Positions 25,401 to 33,388 are shown, numbered from the stretch's first letter. The stretch is DNA of 46,526 nt from an uncultured Roseateles sp. (GCA_946886855.1 CAMPJJ010000036.1:1-46526); one strand, 5' to 3'. Notes: generated by a model not told the origin, from the sequence alone. Program-made: numbers and translations.

Positions 25401-27642
25401 TGCCGAGCCGGCGTGCGTCCGCCGTCGCGCGATCCTGGACCCGCACATCCACGCACAGGTTGTTGGCGTTGAAGCGATAGGTCCAGAGGCTGTCGTCGCT
25501 CTGCCGGACACGGGTGGTGTCGGCGTCGACGTAGTCGATGTGGACGGGCTCCGTGCCGTCCTCCGCACCGGCGTAGATGGCCCGCGCCCAGTGGCTGGTC
25601 AGCGACGACCAGGTCCCGCGGTGGGCAGGGGCAGCGTCGCCCGGAGGCTGCGCCTTCACGACATCGGTCGCGGTATCGGTATCGGTCGCGGTATCGGTGG
25701 CGGCTGCGATCGCGGGTTCGGCCTCGACGGGGTCCGCCGGCTGGAACAGCGCGTCCGCGCCCTGCCAGCGCAACACCCACGCGCCGCCGGTCGGATCGGC
25801 GTAGCGCGTCAACAGGTGCGTGTCGTAGTGGTAGCGCCAGAGATGGCCCAGCGCGTCCTTGCGTCCGAGCAGATCCAGCGCCGACAGGTCCGCGCCGTCA
25901 CGCGGCACTTCCAGGCCATAGGCGTAGCGCGTCAACACCTGCCACCCCTCGGCGACCTCGCCGGCGACCGCGCCGTCGGCGGGGAGCCGCCGCACCAGTC
26001 GCCCGATGCGCAGCGCCCCATGGCACATGCGTTGCGCGTCCGCCAGCAAGCCGGTCGGCGCCGCGTGCGCCTCCAGCACGATGTCGCCGGGGGCCGTGAT
26101 GCGAAGCACGGTGAAGTCCTCGTCCAGCCGCTGAGGCAGCATGGCCGCCTCCCAGCCGGGCAGCCAGTCGAGGCGCACGGACAGACCGTCGGGGCGTCGC
26201 TGCTCCGTCAGGTAGCAGCACTGGACGCGCTCGCGCCGCGGCGCGGGCTCCTCGAGCAGACGACGCGATCGCGGCCGCAGGCCTTCCAGGCCGAGCGGCA
26301 TCACGTCGACCGCCAGCGCCGCGCATCGCGGCCGCTCGAACACGTCGACACTGCCGTCCCGCCAGCGCAGCTCGAAGCGCCACTCGTCCACGCGCGTCAG
26401 CGTGAAGGCCTCGAACGCGTCATCGATCGTTGCGCCGACCGACAGCAGCGGCAGCAGGACCGTCCGCCCCGTCGCGTCGTGGTAGGCCATGCCGCGCGCG
26501 CCAATGCTCAAGCGGACCAGGTAGGGCGAGGTCCATCGCGCGCCGAGCAGCCCCCGGTCATACGCCGCGTGGCTCGACCGGTAGGCGCGCAACCAGGCGA
26601 CCGGCATCAGACCGTCAATCTCGGCGTCGAGCTCCGACAGCAACTCGTCCCCGGTGCCGTAGTGGATCGGACGCCGGCTCCGCGTGGCCGCCTTGCCGGG
26701 GCCCTGGTTCTGCGGACAGCATTCCTTGGGTTGTCTCTTGTCCTCCGGCGCCTTCTTCTGCGTCTTGCCGCCGTCCGGCTTGTCCGCCTCATGCTTGTCC
26801 GGATGCGGCTTGGGATCGGGCTTCTTCGCCGGCGGATGTTTCTTCGGGAAAAAGCGCGACAGCAGGCGACCGCCGCCCGGCAGCTTGCCCAGCGCCCACG
26901 TGGCGCCGCGCTCGGCAGCCTGCTCGGCCAGCGCGCCCAGGCTCGGCGACTTGTCGTCGAGCACCCAGTCGACCGTCGCGTCGAGCACATCCGTCGCCGA
27001 CCCCGTGGCCGCGCCCACCGCGGTCACGCCGCCGCCGACGGCCGTCACCGCGCCACCGGCCGTGGCGATCGCGCCGCCCACCGGCGCACCCACACCCGTC
27101 AGCGCCACGCCGCCCCCAACCAGCGTCGTCGCGGCACCGGCGGTCGCCACCTTGCCGCCGGTGTCCATCGCCTCGTCGCTGAACTCGTGCAGGGCGTCGG
27201 ACGCGCCGCTGTCGCGATACGCCTGCGCAGCGCCCTTGAGACGACCTTTTGCCGCCGCCGTGCCCCGCTCGTAGATGCGCCCCATCGTGTTGCGGGCGTT
27301 CATCCAGACGAGGTCGGCCTCCCGCACCCAGGCCTTCGCATTGCTCGTCGACGTGCTGCTCTTGTCCTTGGGCTCCGCCTTGTCGAGGTAGGTGCCGCTC
27401 TTGACCCCGCCCTTCACACCGCGCGCATCGCCGGTCACCTTGGGGATGAAGGTCTGGCCGTGAAGCACCGCCGGATCGCCCTGGTGCTTGACGTTGCGCG
27501 ATGCCGCCGAGGCTTCCTTGAACTCGCCCTTGATCGGATACGGGATCGGCACGATGTTGCTGCCCACCGGGGTGAGACAGACATCGGGCTGCAGGCTGAC
27601 GCAGAAGAAGCGCTTGGATCGGGTGACGGTTTCGCGGGCCAT
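22471..27642 (-). CDS. RHS-repeat T6SS effector with PAAR-like N-terminus and variable C-terminal toxin
   Basis: This 1723-residue polymorphic toxin has four parts. First, a DUF4150 PAAR-like domain: PDVCLTPVGSNIVPIPYP at 19-36. Second, Gly/Ala/Val-rich hydrophobic segments at about 160-220, probably for membrane transit. Third, an RHS/YD-repeat shell (GRLLAHIDCSGSETRFDWD and many similar units) ending in DPIGLLGGLNPYQYAPSS and the cleavage-type motif DPWGLNK. Fourth, a tip of about 148 residues (22474-22917). The tip contains YTHVVVKKGTLLYTLAPHG, FVVKEDICMA and GAGGGTQYFLSN. The GGGTQYF ending is reminiscent of NAD-targeting (TNT/ART-like) toxins, but I cannot assign it firmly. An in-frame TTG exists at 27654; I prefer the ATG at 27642. 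A probable immunity gene follows. Confidence 0.9.
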   Translation of the reverse strand: MARETVTRSKRFFCVSLQPDVCLTPVGSNIVPIPYPIKGEFKEASAASRNVKHQGDPAVLHGQTFIPKVTGDARGVKGGVKSGTYLDKAEPKDKSSTSTSNAKAWVREADLVWMNARNTMGRIYERGTAAAKGRLKGAAQAYRDSGASDALHEFSDEAMDTGGKVATAGAATTLVGGGVALTGVGAPVGGAIATAGGAVTAVGGGVTAVGAATGSATDVLDATVDWVLDDKSPSLGALAEQAAERGATWALGKLPGGGRLLSRFFPKKHPPAKKPDPKPHPDKHEADKPDGGKTQKKAPEDKRQPKECCPQNQGPGKAATRSRRPIHYGTGDELLSELDAEIDGLMPVAWLRAYRSSHAAYDRGLLGARWTSPYLVRLSIGARGMAYHDATGRTVLLPLLSVGATIDDAFEAFTLTRVDEWRFELRWRDGSVDVFERPRCAALAVDVMPLGLEGLRPRSRRLLEEPAPRRERVQCCYLTEQRRPDGLSVRLDWLPGWEAAMLPQRLDEDFTVLRITAPGDIVLEAHAAPTGLLADAQRMCHGALRIGRLVRRLPADGAVAGEVAEGWQVLTRYAYGLEVPRDGADLSALDLLGRKDALGHLWRYHYDTHLLTRYADPTGGAWVLRWQGADALFQPADPVEAEPAIAAATDTATDTDTATDVVKAQPPGDAAPAHRGTWSSLTSHWARAIYAGAEDGTEPVHIDYVDADTTRVRQSDDSLWTYRFNANNLCVDVRVQDRATADARRLGTRRWSAAGDLLEETDAAGHTTRFTYDAQGSLLSTTDAMGGRTVLQYDERNQPIRTIDAMGHVQERAFDAEGRVVAQTDALGRVTRMAYNVFGQLRELIDAAGRAKRYVYDGSGRLLAHIDCSGSETRFDWDARGRLIARTDALGHSVRYGWDEIDRLVAIRHPDSGEERFTYDAMGRLLVHMDGVGRQTTYRYQMQGLPVERIDAAGQRLQYRYDRALRLVELINGNGESYRLAYDAQGRLVQETGFDGLVSRYDYDAAGELVASQRGAIRTDYVRDPLGRMLARVTPDGQERFAWDPLSRVIAVENAAAQSRLRWDAAGQLVEERQRIELAPEDLRPDPAGHWPDAAERGTAAASFLLRHEYDALGQRVATRLPNGRVVQTQRYGPGHWHGVLWQGRPLVDVDRDALHRETRRSLGGLRRGGMRRELRYDRASRWTRSVFGFGDAAPGVLREREYGYARTGDIERIDDSVLGELRYTHDVVGQLMSAVQPGLRETFAFDPAGNLVPLPGATSVASSTTAQHATAAPVSGNLVTQALGWHYEHNADGNAVRKHWVQDDAANEAAAGIALDELNLQYDAHQRLVRAERATPQGALTSRYAYDALGRRVLKRVATPDGERVTVFVWNGDLMVQEVDAQGSVSYVHEPESFTPLARVRSADALSSFDSGSVAFAPVVAWDRPDAPSAEPDAHVRWHRRLERWRADCESELAAQTRWDGADSANDEVLFYECDHLGTPLALLDEHGRTRWRARYRAWGRVARTDVDEIRQPLRFQGQYEDEETGLFYNRHRYYDPDAGRYLTQDPIGLLGGLNPYQYAPSSVHWVDPWGLNKTRGGCDPCCGQDIVSQARAWQGPGNAPYLGQDSYTHVVVKKGTLLYTLAPHGPNTPNYFVQTSQVLAMRGKGARAFNDAIQISHEDNTPGARPMRTKLKRFVVKEDICMATGAARANTDLGAGGGTQYFLSNADKSKLAWTGRQFDIK
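25663..25702. repeat. In-frame hexamer-like repeat in the RHS gene
   Basis: Repeated GCGGTATCGGT/ATCGGT units encode a Thr-Asp-rich spacer (TDTATDTDTATD) in the RHS protein near residue 650. Length change would stay in frame. It is a low-complexity spacer between shell blocks. Confidence 0.5.
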
Positions 27643-27699
27643 GAGGTGGGTCAAGGGCCGACGGCGTGGCGGCGGCGGCGGTTGCGGAGAAGGTCGAAG

Positions 27700-27752
27700 G
27701 TCTCGGAGACGGGGTCTCGGGGACGGGTCTCGGGGACGGGTCTCGGATGCGG
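27700..27752. repeat. Four tandem 13-bp repeats upstream of the RHS gene
   Basis: Units run 27700-27712, 27714-27726, 27727-27739 and 27740-27752. The two middle units are both GTCTCGGGGACGG; the outer two differ by one to three bases. They lie in the 133-nt gap between the DUF2169 gene and the RHS start, so they would form part of the RHS leader transcript. No other feature is seen in this gap. Confidence 0.75.
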
Positions 27753-27775
27753 CGTGCCTGCGCCGACGCAGGCGG

Positions 27776-29215
27776 CTACATGACCGGCTGCGCCATCACG
27801 GCGCGCAACGCCGCGAGCCGCTCGCGTTGTCCGGGCGTCTTCGCCTCCATCAGGCGGGCTTCTTCCACACCGTACTGCGCGCTGACGCTCCAGCGCCAGC
27901 AGAGGTCGACGACGCCGTTGTCGCTGTCGATCAGCACGGTGTCGATGACGGGATCGAAGCAGCGGACGTCGCCCTCCGCATCGATGCCCATGAGGACGAA
28001 ACCGCGATCCGGCAGCTCGAACATCGTCATCCGATGGCCGCCCGCGACGAGCCTCGCCGCCGGATGCGTTCGCGGCCAAAGGTTGTCCAGCACGATGCGC
28101 TCGCCGCCGCGCAGCGGCCGGCATTGCTGATCCGCGGGCGCGCAGTTCCAGTAGCGGAAATCGAAGTCGGGATTGAGGGCCAGCCCCGCGGCGACGTGCG
28201 CCGGATCCGGCGCCTCACGACCGATCCAGCCGACGCGCGGCGCCCAGCCGCGCTCGATGGGACCGAGGCCCACGGTCTCCAGCGACTCGCGTCCTGCGGC
28301 GACATGCCAGAAGTCGTCGACGCTGACCGGTTGATGCGCGAGTTCGATCTGATGCGCCGGCAGGCGGTCGAGCTTCGTCGCCTGCAGGAACCAGTCGCGC
28401 GTGAATCCTCGCCCCGCCGGATTGAACCGGCTGGCCTCGTGCGCGAGCGGACGTTGCGGCAGGTCCGCGGATGCATCCGGATGCGCCGCCAACTGCTCGG
28501 GGCGCAGGTGATGGCGCGCGGGCACCTCGCCGGCCACCGGGCTGCCGACATCGATGCGGCTCTGGCCGCCGAAGCCGTTTTCATAACGGAGCGCGCAGCA
28601 CGCGATCGGCTCGGCCACGCTGAGCATCCAGTCGTCGGGTCCGAAGGAAGGAGCGACGCGACCTTCGCGAGCGTCAGCGTCGGCGGAACGCCGCATCCAC
28701 CAGCGCGGACCGTGCACACGCACCTGCTTGTCGATCAGCACGTTGAAGGCCTCGCGTACCGGCACCGGCACCGGCACCGGCACCGGCTCGGGCGAAGCCG
28801 ACGTCGCGCCGGTGGCCGGCACCTTCGGCTCGAACACACGCAGCCGCGCGAGGAAGGACGGCACCGGCGTCGCCTCGGGGGCGTGAGCCGATCCCACGAC
28901 GAGCACGTCGCACATCGGCTTGTACGGCGCCAGGTCGCTCTCCTCGCGGATCGTGAGCGCGGGGTTGCCGTCGTGCGGCAGGTCTTCGTCGTTCAGGGGC
29001 GCGGGCGCCTCGTCGAGCAGCAGCGGCGCCACGCCGCTCTCGTCCGGCTCGCCGAGCCGGTAGCGCTCTTTCAGCACCACCGTGTGGATCAGGCGCAGCG
29101 CGGGATCCAGCGCATCGAACTGCAGGTGCGACCGTCCGGTCAGGTCGCGCAGGATCAGTCGCGGCAGGTCGGCGCCGCGCAGGTCCTCAACCGACCGGGT
29201 TGGTGTCGACGTCAT
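27776..29215 (-). CDS. DUF2169 family T6SS adaptor protein, island 3
   Basis: This 479-residue protein begins MTSTPTRSVEDLRGADLP, with an N-terminal extension relative to the other two DUF2169 proteins. The shared core includes LAPYKPMCDVLVVGSAHAP, LRYENGFGGQS, FNPAGRGF and FRYWNCAPADQQCRPLRGGE. A Pro-Val repeat linker (EPVPVPVPVPV, near residue 145) is coded by a GGCACC hexamer tract. The start lies 29 nt inside the 3' end of vgrG3, so the genes are coupled. It probably joins the RHS effector to VgrG3. There is no DUF6484 or ketosynthase-like gene in this island, so those are not universally required. Confidence 0.85.
   Translation of the reverse strand: MTSTPTRSVEDLRGADLPRLILRDLTGRSHLQFDALDPALRLIHTVVLKERYRLGEPDESGVAPLLLDEAPAPLNDEDLPHDGNPALTIREESDLAPYKPMCDVLVVGSAHAPEATPVPSFLARLRVFEPKVPATGATSASPEPVPVPVPVPVREAFNVLIDKQVRVHGPRWWMRRSADADAREGRVAPSFGPDDWMLSVAEPIACCALRYENGFGGQSRIDVGSPVAGEVPARHHLRPEQLAAHPDASADLPQRPLAHEASRFNPAGRGFTRDWFLQATKLDRLPAHQIELAHQPVSVDDFWHVAAGRESLETVGLGPIERGWAPRVGWIGREAPDPAHVAAGLALNPDFDFRYWNCAPADQQCRPLRGGERIVLDNLWPRTHPAARLVAGGHRMTMFELPDRGFVLMGIDAEGDVRCFDPVIDTVLIDSDNGVVDLCWRWSVSAQYGVEEARLMEAKTPGQRERLAALRAVMAQPVM
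28758..28786. repeat. GGCACC hexamer repeat in a DUF2169 gene
   Basis: At least four tandem GGCACC units encode the Pro-Val repeat linker on the minus strand. The unit is six bases, so copy-number change keeps the frame. Confidence 0.7.
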
Positions 29216-31259
29216 CGCCGTGCACTTCCACTTTCTTGTCGCCGCGGATGATCACTTCCTTGCCGCTGATCTCGATGCGGCCGTCCTTGGTCATGAGCAG
29301 GCTGCTCGCACCGACGGTGATGCTCAGGCGGTCGCCGGCCGTGATGTTGATCGAGTGCCCCACGGCGGTCGTCTGGTTGAGACCGACGACGGTGGCCATC
29401 AGGCCCCCGACGTTCAGGCTGTAGCCGAGGCCGACGTTGTCCATGCGGCCGAGACCGACGTTCTGCATCGATGCCAGCGTGATCGTCTCGGTTTTCATGC
29501 CGCCGATGTCGATCTTCTGGTTGGCGCCGATCGAGATGGTCTCGTTGATCCCGACGTCTTCCGTGCGGTTCATCCCGATGGAGATCTTCTCGTCGAGGTC
29601 CACGCGCTCGGTGCGGTTCTTGTGCACCGTGATCGTCTCGTCCAGATCGACCGTCTCCGTGCGGTTGCCCTTCACGAACACCGTCTCATGCCGGTCGATC
29701 GTCTTGGTCCGATCCCGTCCGACCCAGTGCGTCTCGTCGTTCTCGACCTCGATGTCCTGGTTCTTCTCCGCGTGGATCCACAGCTGCTCGTCGCCGTGCT
29801 TGTCCTCGAACCGGATCGCGTTGGCGTTGCCGTAGCTGCCACCCTTGGTCGAACGCGTCAGGAAGCCGCTCTGCGTCGCGTTGGCCGGCAGGTCCCACGG
29901 CGGCAGGTTCTCGCCGTTGTAGGTCCGCCCCATGATGATGGGCGCGTCCGGGTCCCCTTCGATGAACCCGATGATCACTTCCTGCCCGATGCGCGGGATG
30001 TGGATGCCGCCGAAGTTCGAGCCCGCCCACGGATGCGCCACGCTGACCCAGCACGAGCTGCGCTCGTCGCTCTTGCCGCGCCGGTCCCAGTGGAACTGCA
30101 CCTTCACCCGGCCGTACTTGTCGGTGTGGATCTCCTCGCCCGCCGGACCGCTCACGATCGCCGTCTGCGGCCCCGCCACCAGCGGCTTGGGCGTGCGGCG
30201 CGGCGGCCGGTACTGCTGCGCCGCGGGGATGCAGCTGAAGCTGCAGCGCAGCCCCGTCTCGCCCGAGCCGGCCTCGTTGGCCGCCTGGCTCAGGCTGATC
30301 TGCGTGCCCGTGACCAGGTACTGCGCGTTCTCGCTCTCGCGCGGATGGCGCGACAGCGACAGCAGATGCCCCGTGCTCACGCCCTGCGCGTTGGTCGTGC
30401 CGTCGAAGGTCTGGAACTGCGTCTGCAGTTCGTCGAGCCGGTCCTCCACGTACTGCGACCCGTCGCCCGTCTGGATGTAGCCGCCCGGGTAATCGAAGAT
30501 CTCGCCGTCGGACAGGTCGTAGTTGCGCGCCACGCTTTGATTCGTTTCCAGCGACGTCGACGGCCGCTGGAAGTCGTAATCCGTGATCACGACCTTGCCC
30601 GGCTTCACGCACTCGGCGCTGCCCCAGGCCTGCACGTATTCCAGCGCCGGCGTGGCCTGCGCGCCCGAGCCGTAGAACGGCAGCGACTCGCAGCCCGGCT
30701 TGGCATCGTGCCCGCTCGCCGAGTCGCACAGCACCACCTTGTGACCGGCCTCGTCGTGCTCGACGTACCAGTAGATGCCTTCGTGCTCGAGCAGCCGCGC
30801 GACGAAGTTGAAGTCGGTCTCGCGGTACTGGACGCAGTAGTTCCAGGTGCGGTACGGACGCAGCAGCTTGAACTCGTAGCGCGCGACCGGGTGGTCCTCG
30901 AAGACCTGCTTGACGATGTCGGGGACCGACAGCTCCTGGAAGATCCGGCAGTCCGAGGTCCGCGACAGCAACCACAGCCACGGCTTGAGCTGCATCTCGT
31001 AGACGCAGTACTTGCCCTCGAAGCCGCGTTGCGCGAAGCGTGTCACGTAGCCGCTGAGGTAACGCGGCGCGTCCTCGCGCAGCGCGATCGTCAGCGTCGC
31101 GGGCTTGCCCAGCAGATCCGACGCCAGGATGTCCTTGCGTTCGCTCAGCAGCGTCAGCGTGGTGTCTCCGGCGTCGCTCAAACCCTCCCGCGACACACAG
31201 GTGTGCACGCGCAGAGTGTCTTCAGGCAAGGCGGTCTTGAGGCGGAAAGGTGAGGCCAT
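29187..31259 (-). CDS. vgrG: VgrG spike protein of island 3
   Basis: This 690-residue VgrG has the same gp27-like and gp5-like parts as vgrG2, with identical residues 1 to about 564. From NETISIGANQKIDIGG onward the beta-helix differs, ending with LLMTKDGRIEISGKEV and DDVDTNPVG (126-residue private tail). No extra enzymatic domain is present. The gene is first in the island 3 operon and overlaps the DUF2169 gene by 29 nt. Its promoter carries a conserved box 68 bp upstream. The mosaic structure suggests recent duplication or gene conversion with selection for different cargo. Confidence 0.95.
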   Translation of the reverse strand: MASPFRLKTALPEDTLRVHTCVSREGLSDAGDTTLTLLSERKDILASDLLGKPATLTIALREDAPRYLSGYVTRFAQRGFEGKYCVYEMQLKPWLWLLSRTSDCRIFQELSVPDIVKQVFEDHPVARYEFKLLRPYRTWNYCVQYRETDFNFVARLLEHEGIYWYVEHDEAGHKVVLCDSASGHDAKPGCESLPFYGSGAQATPALEYVQAWGSAECVKPGKVVITDYDFQRPSTSLETNQSVARNYDLSDGEIFDYPGGYIQTGDGSQYVEDRLDELQTQFQTFDGTTNAQGVSTGHLLSLSRHPRESENAQYLVTGTQISLSQAANEAGSGETGLRCSFSCIPAAQQYRPPRRTPKPLVAGPQTAIVSGPAGEEIHTDKYGRVKVQFHWDRRGKSDERSSCWVSVAHPWAGSNFGGIHIPRIGQEVIIGFIEGDPDAPIIMGRTYNGENLPPWDLPANATQSGFLTRSTKGGSYGNANAIRFEDKHGDEQLWIHAEKNQDIEVENDETHWVGRDRTKTIDRHETVFVKGNRTETVDLDETITVHKNRTERVDLDEKISIGMNRTEDVGINETISIGANQKIDIGGMKTETITLASMQNVGLGRMDNVGLGYSLNVGGLMATVVGLNQTTAVGHSINITAGDRLSITVGASSLLMTKDGRIEISGKEVIIRGDKKVEVHGDDVDTNPVG

Positions 31260-31261
31260 GG
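29566..31261. repeat. 1.7-kb direct repeat, copy in vgrG3
   Basis: This is the partner of 19628-21323 in the same orientation. Recombination between the two would remove or amplify 9938 bp, carrying the RHS effector, its immunity gene, a DUF2169 gene and one hybrid vgrG. Confidence 0.9.
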
Positions 31262-31319
31262 ATCTTGCTGAATCGTCCTGGCCCGCACGGTAGGGGGCGC
31301 CTATCGCGCGAGTAAGAGG

Positions 31320-31333
31320 CGAAGGTCACTTCG
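31320..31333 (-). promoter_or_regulatory. Conserved palindromic T6SS box, copy 4 (vgrG3)
   Basis: The plus strand reads CGAAGGTCACTTCG, centred at 31327, 68 bp from the vgrG3 ATG and 139 bp from the divergent membrane-protein gene. The minus strand has CCTACCGTG with TA at 31292-31291, 35 nt from the centre, as for vgrG1. Confidence 0.6.
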
Positions 31334-31369
31334 GGCGGGGATCGCCCCATATCCTGCCGGCTGTTCCCC

Positions 31370-31391
31370 CTCCCCCCTCGAAGCGGGGGGC
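31370..31391. other. C/G-run hairpin in the divergent intergenic region
   Basis: A CCCCCC run followed by TCGAAGC and a GGGGGG run can pair as a strong stem. It lies between the conserved box and the start of the plus-strand membrane-protein gene (31466), in the probable leader of that gene. There is no T-run after it, so it is not a clear terminator. The rest of 31260-31465 holds no gene. Confidence 0.4.
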
Positions 31392-31465
31392 AGGACTTGC
31401 CTCACTCGACATGTCCCGTGTCGCTCCGCGACAGTCTCATCTCAAGTCCGCTCCGAAGAAATGCC

Positions 31466-31951
31466 ATGCCCCTGATCCGCCGCGTCATCGCCCTGGCCGT
31501 CCTCGCGGCCTGCGTCTGGGCCTTCAGGGAGGGTCAGCGAGGCACCTTCGGCATGCTCGGCGCCGCAGTGGCCATCGTGGCGGTGGTGATCGGTTTCCTG
31601 GCGCTGGCCGCGGCGATCTTCAACCTCAAGGTCTTCGGCGATCGACAGTGGGAAGACAGCGGCTTCGACAACGCCGTGCTCGGCCAACGGTCGGGCCGCA
31701 CATTCGGCGTCTTCCTGGCCTTCCTCTTCGGCGGCCCGATGATCTTCATCGCGATACGCGGCCTGATCCGTGGCGTGATCCCACCCTTCTGGAAGGCGCC
31801 GGACCTTGTCGCCGCGCAGTCGCCGATGCTGTTCGCGCTCTCGTTCGTGCTCTGGCTGGGTGTAGGGATGGCGCTGTCCGTGCTGATCCTCAAGGGCAGC
31901 TGGCGAGCGAAGTTTGGCGGCGAGAGGATATCGTCACCCGAAAGCACGTGA
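31466..31951 (+). CDS. Hypothetical inner-membrane protein with about four helices
   Basis: This 161-residue protein begins MPLIRRVIALAVLAACVWAF. Likely membrane segments are residues 5-20, 30-52 (AAVAIVAVVIGFLALAAAIF), 80-100 (VFLAFLFGGPMIFIAIRGLI) and 122-143 (LFALSFVLWLGVGMALSVLI). The ATG at 31466 is chosen because the upstream in-frame codons start with TTG and look non-coding; the ribosome-binding sequence is weak (GAAGAA). It is divergent from vgrG3 and is followed after 10 nt by another membrane-associated protein. The function is unknown. Position among effectors suggests immunity to a membrane- or wall-acting toxin, but this is speculative. Confidence 0.7.
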   Translation: MPLIRRVIALAVLAACVWAFREGQRGTFGMLGAAVAIVAVVIGFLALAAAIFNLKVFGDRQWEDSGFDNAVLGQRSGRTFGVFLAFLFGGPMIFIAIRGLIRGVIPPFWKAPDLVAAQSPMLFALSFVLWLGVGMALSVLILKGSWRAKFGGERISSPEST

Positions 31952-31961
31952 CGCCGCAGCG

Positions 31962-32486
31962 ATGATGACGGACTACGCCAACGCAAGACATGGCCACACC
32001 CCGATGACCGTTGAGTCGATCCTCTTCCGCCGCATCCACACGAAGTCTCCCCGGTACGACAAGATCCGGGGCGTCCGGATGGCCTATACGCTGGACGTGG
32101 GCGCCAAGCGCCCGGAGTTCGTCCTTCTGCCCGGAGACGTCCAGCTCATCGAGGGCCAGCAGATCCACATCGTGCGCTGGAAACCGGGATCGTCCGCCAT
32201 CGTCGCCATGCTCAACGGCGGCCATGGCACGCCAGTCCACATGCAGCCCATGAGCTGGTTCGGCGTGACCTCGATGGCGCTCATCAACAACGGCATGGTC
32301 ATCTTCTCTTGCGTGACGGCAGATCTGCTCGCCCCGCTGCTGCTCCTCGGACTGGGCTCGCTGGTGGTGAACGCATGGTTGACCCATGACATCCGCGCAC
32401 GACTGAAGCTGAACCGGGCCGTGGAGGCCCTGCGCGACTTCCATCAGCTGCGCATGCGTCTGGGATTCCAGACGGAACGGCGCTGA
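31962..32486 (+). CDS. Hypothetical membrane-associated protein
   Basis: This 174-residue protein begins MMTDYANARHGHTPMTVES; an alternative start is the ATG at 32004. It has a soluble basic N-terminal half (YTLDVGAKRPEFVLLPGDVQ, IHIVRWKPGSSAIVAML) and a strongly hydrophobic segment near 115-145 (MVIFSCVTADLLAPLLLLGL), then a basic helix. It starts 10 nt after the preceding membrane-protein gene, so the two are probably co-transcribed. I do not recognise the family. The next gene has its own conserved box 109 nt downstream of this stop. Confidence 0.65.
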   Translation: MMTDYANARHGHTPMTVESILFRRIHTKSPRYDKIRGVRMAYTLDVGAKRPEFVLLPGDVQLIEGQQIHIVRWKPGSSAIVAMLNGGHGTPVHMQPMSWFGVTSMALINNGMVIFSCVTADLLAPLLLLGLGSLVVNAWLTHDIRARLKLNRAVEALRDFHQLRMRLGFQTERR

Positions 32487-32593
32487 GATCGATGTGGCCG
32501 CCATCGCGCAGCGAGGCACGGTCCGCGATCCTGGGAGGGGGCAGTCCTTGCCTTCGAGAAACATCCCGTTGCGAATTCCCGCCTGTGCAGAGG

Positions 32594-32607
32594 CCAAAGT
32601 CACTTCG
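32594..32607 (+). promoter_or_regulatory. Conserved palindromic T6SS box, copy 5 (plus-strand effector)
   Basis: The plus strand reads CCAAAGTCACTTCG, centred at 32601, 62 bp from the effector ATG at 32663. The palindrome is extended here: GGCCAAAGT and ACTTCGGCC pair at 8 of 9 positions. The fixed-distance TA step is not seen; TA lies at 26 nt instead (GGTACC). Confidence 0.55.
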
Positions 32608-32662
32608 GCCCGACCGGTGCGCCCGGTACCTTCCGGTTCATCCGCATTCTGAAGAGGCGCCG

Positions 32663-33388
32663 ATGCCTGCTGCACGCATTCCCGGGCCCCTGGGCGCCGG
32701 GGCCAACACCCACGAGATCGACGACGGCACGATGATCCGCGCCGCCTCCCCGCTGGTGTCGCCGGTCGGCGCCGCGCCGCGCGCCGAGAAGGCGCCCGCC
32801 ATCGACGACGACACCCGCGCGCTGGCCGCCGTCGCCTATGGCGAGGGCTCGACCGGCAACGTCTACGAGGAGATGGCCGCCATCGCCAACGTGCTGGTGC
32901 GTCAGCAGAAGGCGCGTGGGTTCGCGACGATCAGCGCGTTCATCAAGACGGACAAGACCTTCGCGTTCGCCGCGCATGACGGCAACCAGCGGCACAACAA
33001 GCTCAAGAAGGCCACCGCGGAAGAGATCGCCGCCGACACCGGCATGAGCGACGCCGTGCGCGGCGCGCGCAACGCGCTGAGCGCCACCGGGACGGACTAC
33101 GCCAACGGCGGCTACTTCTGGGACGGCGCCGACATCAAGTCGAACTACGACAAGCATCCGAAGGTCAAGGCCGGCATCCACATCACCGATCCGAAGCACA
33201 ACATCTACGGCATCAAGGACAAGGACGTCCCCGGTGAAGAATGGTGGCGCAGCGCAGCGGGCGCCAAGACCAAGCTGCGCGGCAAATGGGATTACAAATA
33301 CGAGTCCACCGCCGCGTACGGCGGGACCATCTTCTGGAAGTACAACGACGACTTCGTGAAGGCCACCAACAACAAGGTGTACGACTGA
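32663..33388 (+). CDS. Probable T6SS effector resembling SleB-type cell-wall hydrolases
   Basis: This 241-residue protein begins MPAARIPGPLGAGANTHEID, with GAGG before the ATG and no signal peptide. From about residue 50 it reads DDTRALAAVAYGEGSTGN, then YEEMAAIANVLVRQQKARGF, resembling the (A/Y)GE...E-MAAVANVxxNR pattern of SleB/Hydrolase_2 peptidoglycan hydrolases, with Glu58 as a likely key residue. The later motifs NGGYFWDGADI and YGGTIFWKYNDDF are distinctive. The stop overlaps the start of a gene for a secreted Cys-rich protein (TGATG), as expected for an effector acting in the periplasm. It has no PAAR or DUF4150 part, so it may ride in Hcp or bind VgrG. The hydrolase similarity is by eye. 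Confidence 0.65.
   Translation: MPAARIPGPLGAGANTHEIDDGTMIRAASPLVSPVGAAPRAEKAPAIDDDTRALAAVAYGEGSTGNVYEEMAAIANVLVRQQKARGFATISAFIKTDKTFAFAAHDGNQRHNKLKKATAEEIAADTGMSDAVRGARNALSATGTDYANGGYFWDGADIKSNYDKHPKVKAGIHITDPKHNIYGIKDKDVPGEEWWRSAAGAKTKLRGKWDYKYESTAAYGGTIFWKYNDDFVKATNNKVYD

Noticed and set aside
22471..27654. Longer start (TTG at 27654) for the RHS effector
   Set aside because: It adds only four residues before an ATG that begins MARETVTRSKRFFCVS; neither has a clear ribosome-binding site, so the ATG is preferred.
23473..27783. Very long plus-strand open frame opposite the RHS gene, and similar ones opposite vgrG1, clpV and tssC
   Set aside because: They are antisense shadows of well-supported minus-strand genes in high-GC DNA; their translations are Arg/Ala/His-rich without domains or ribosome-binding sites.
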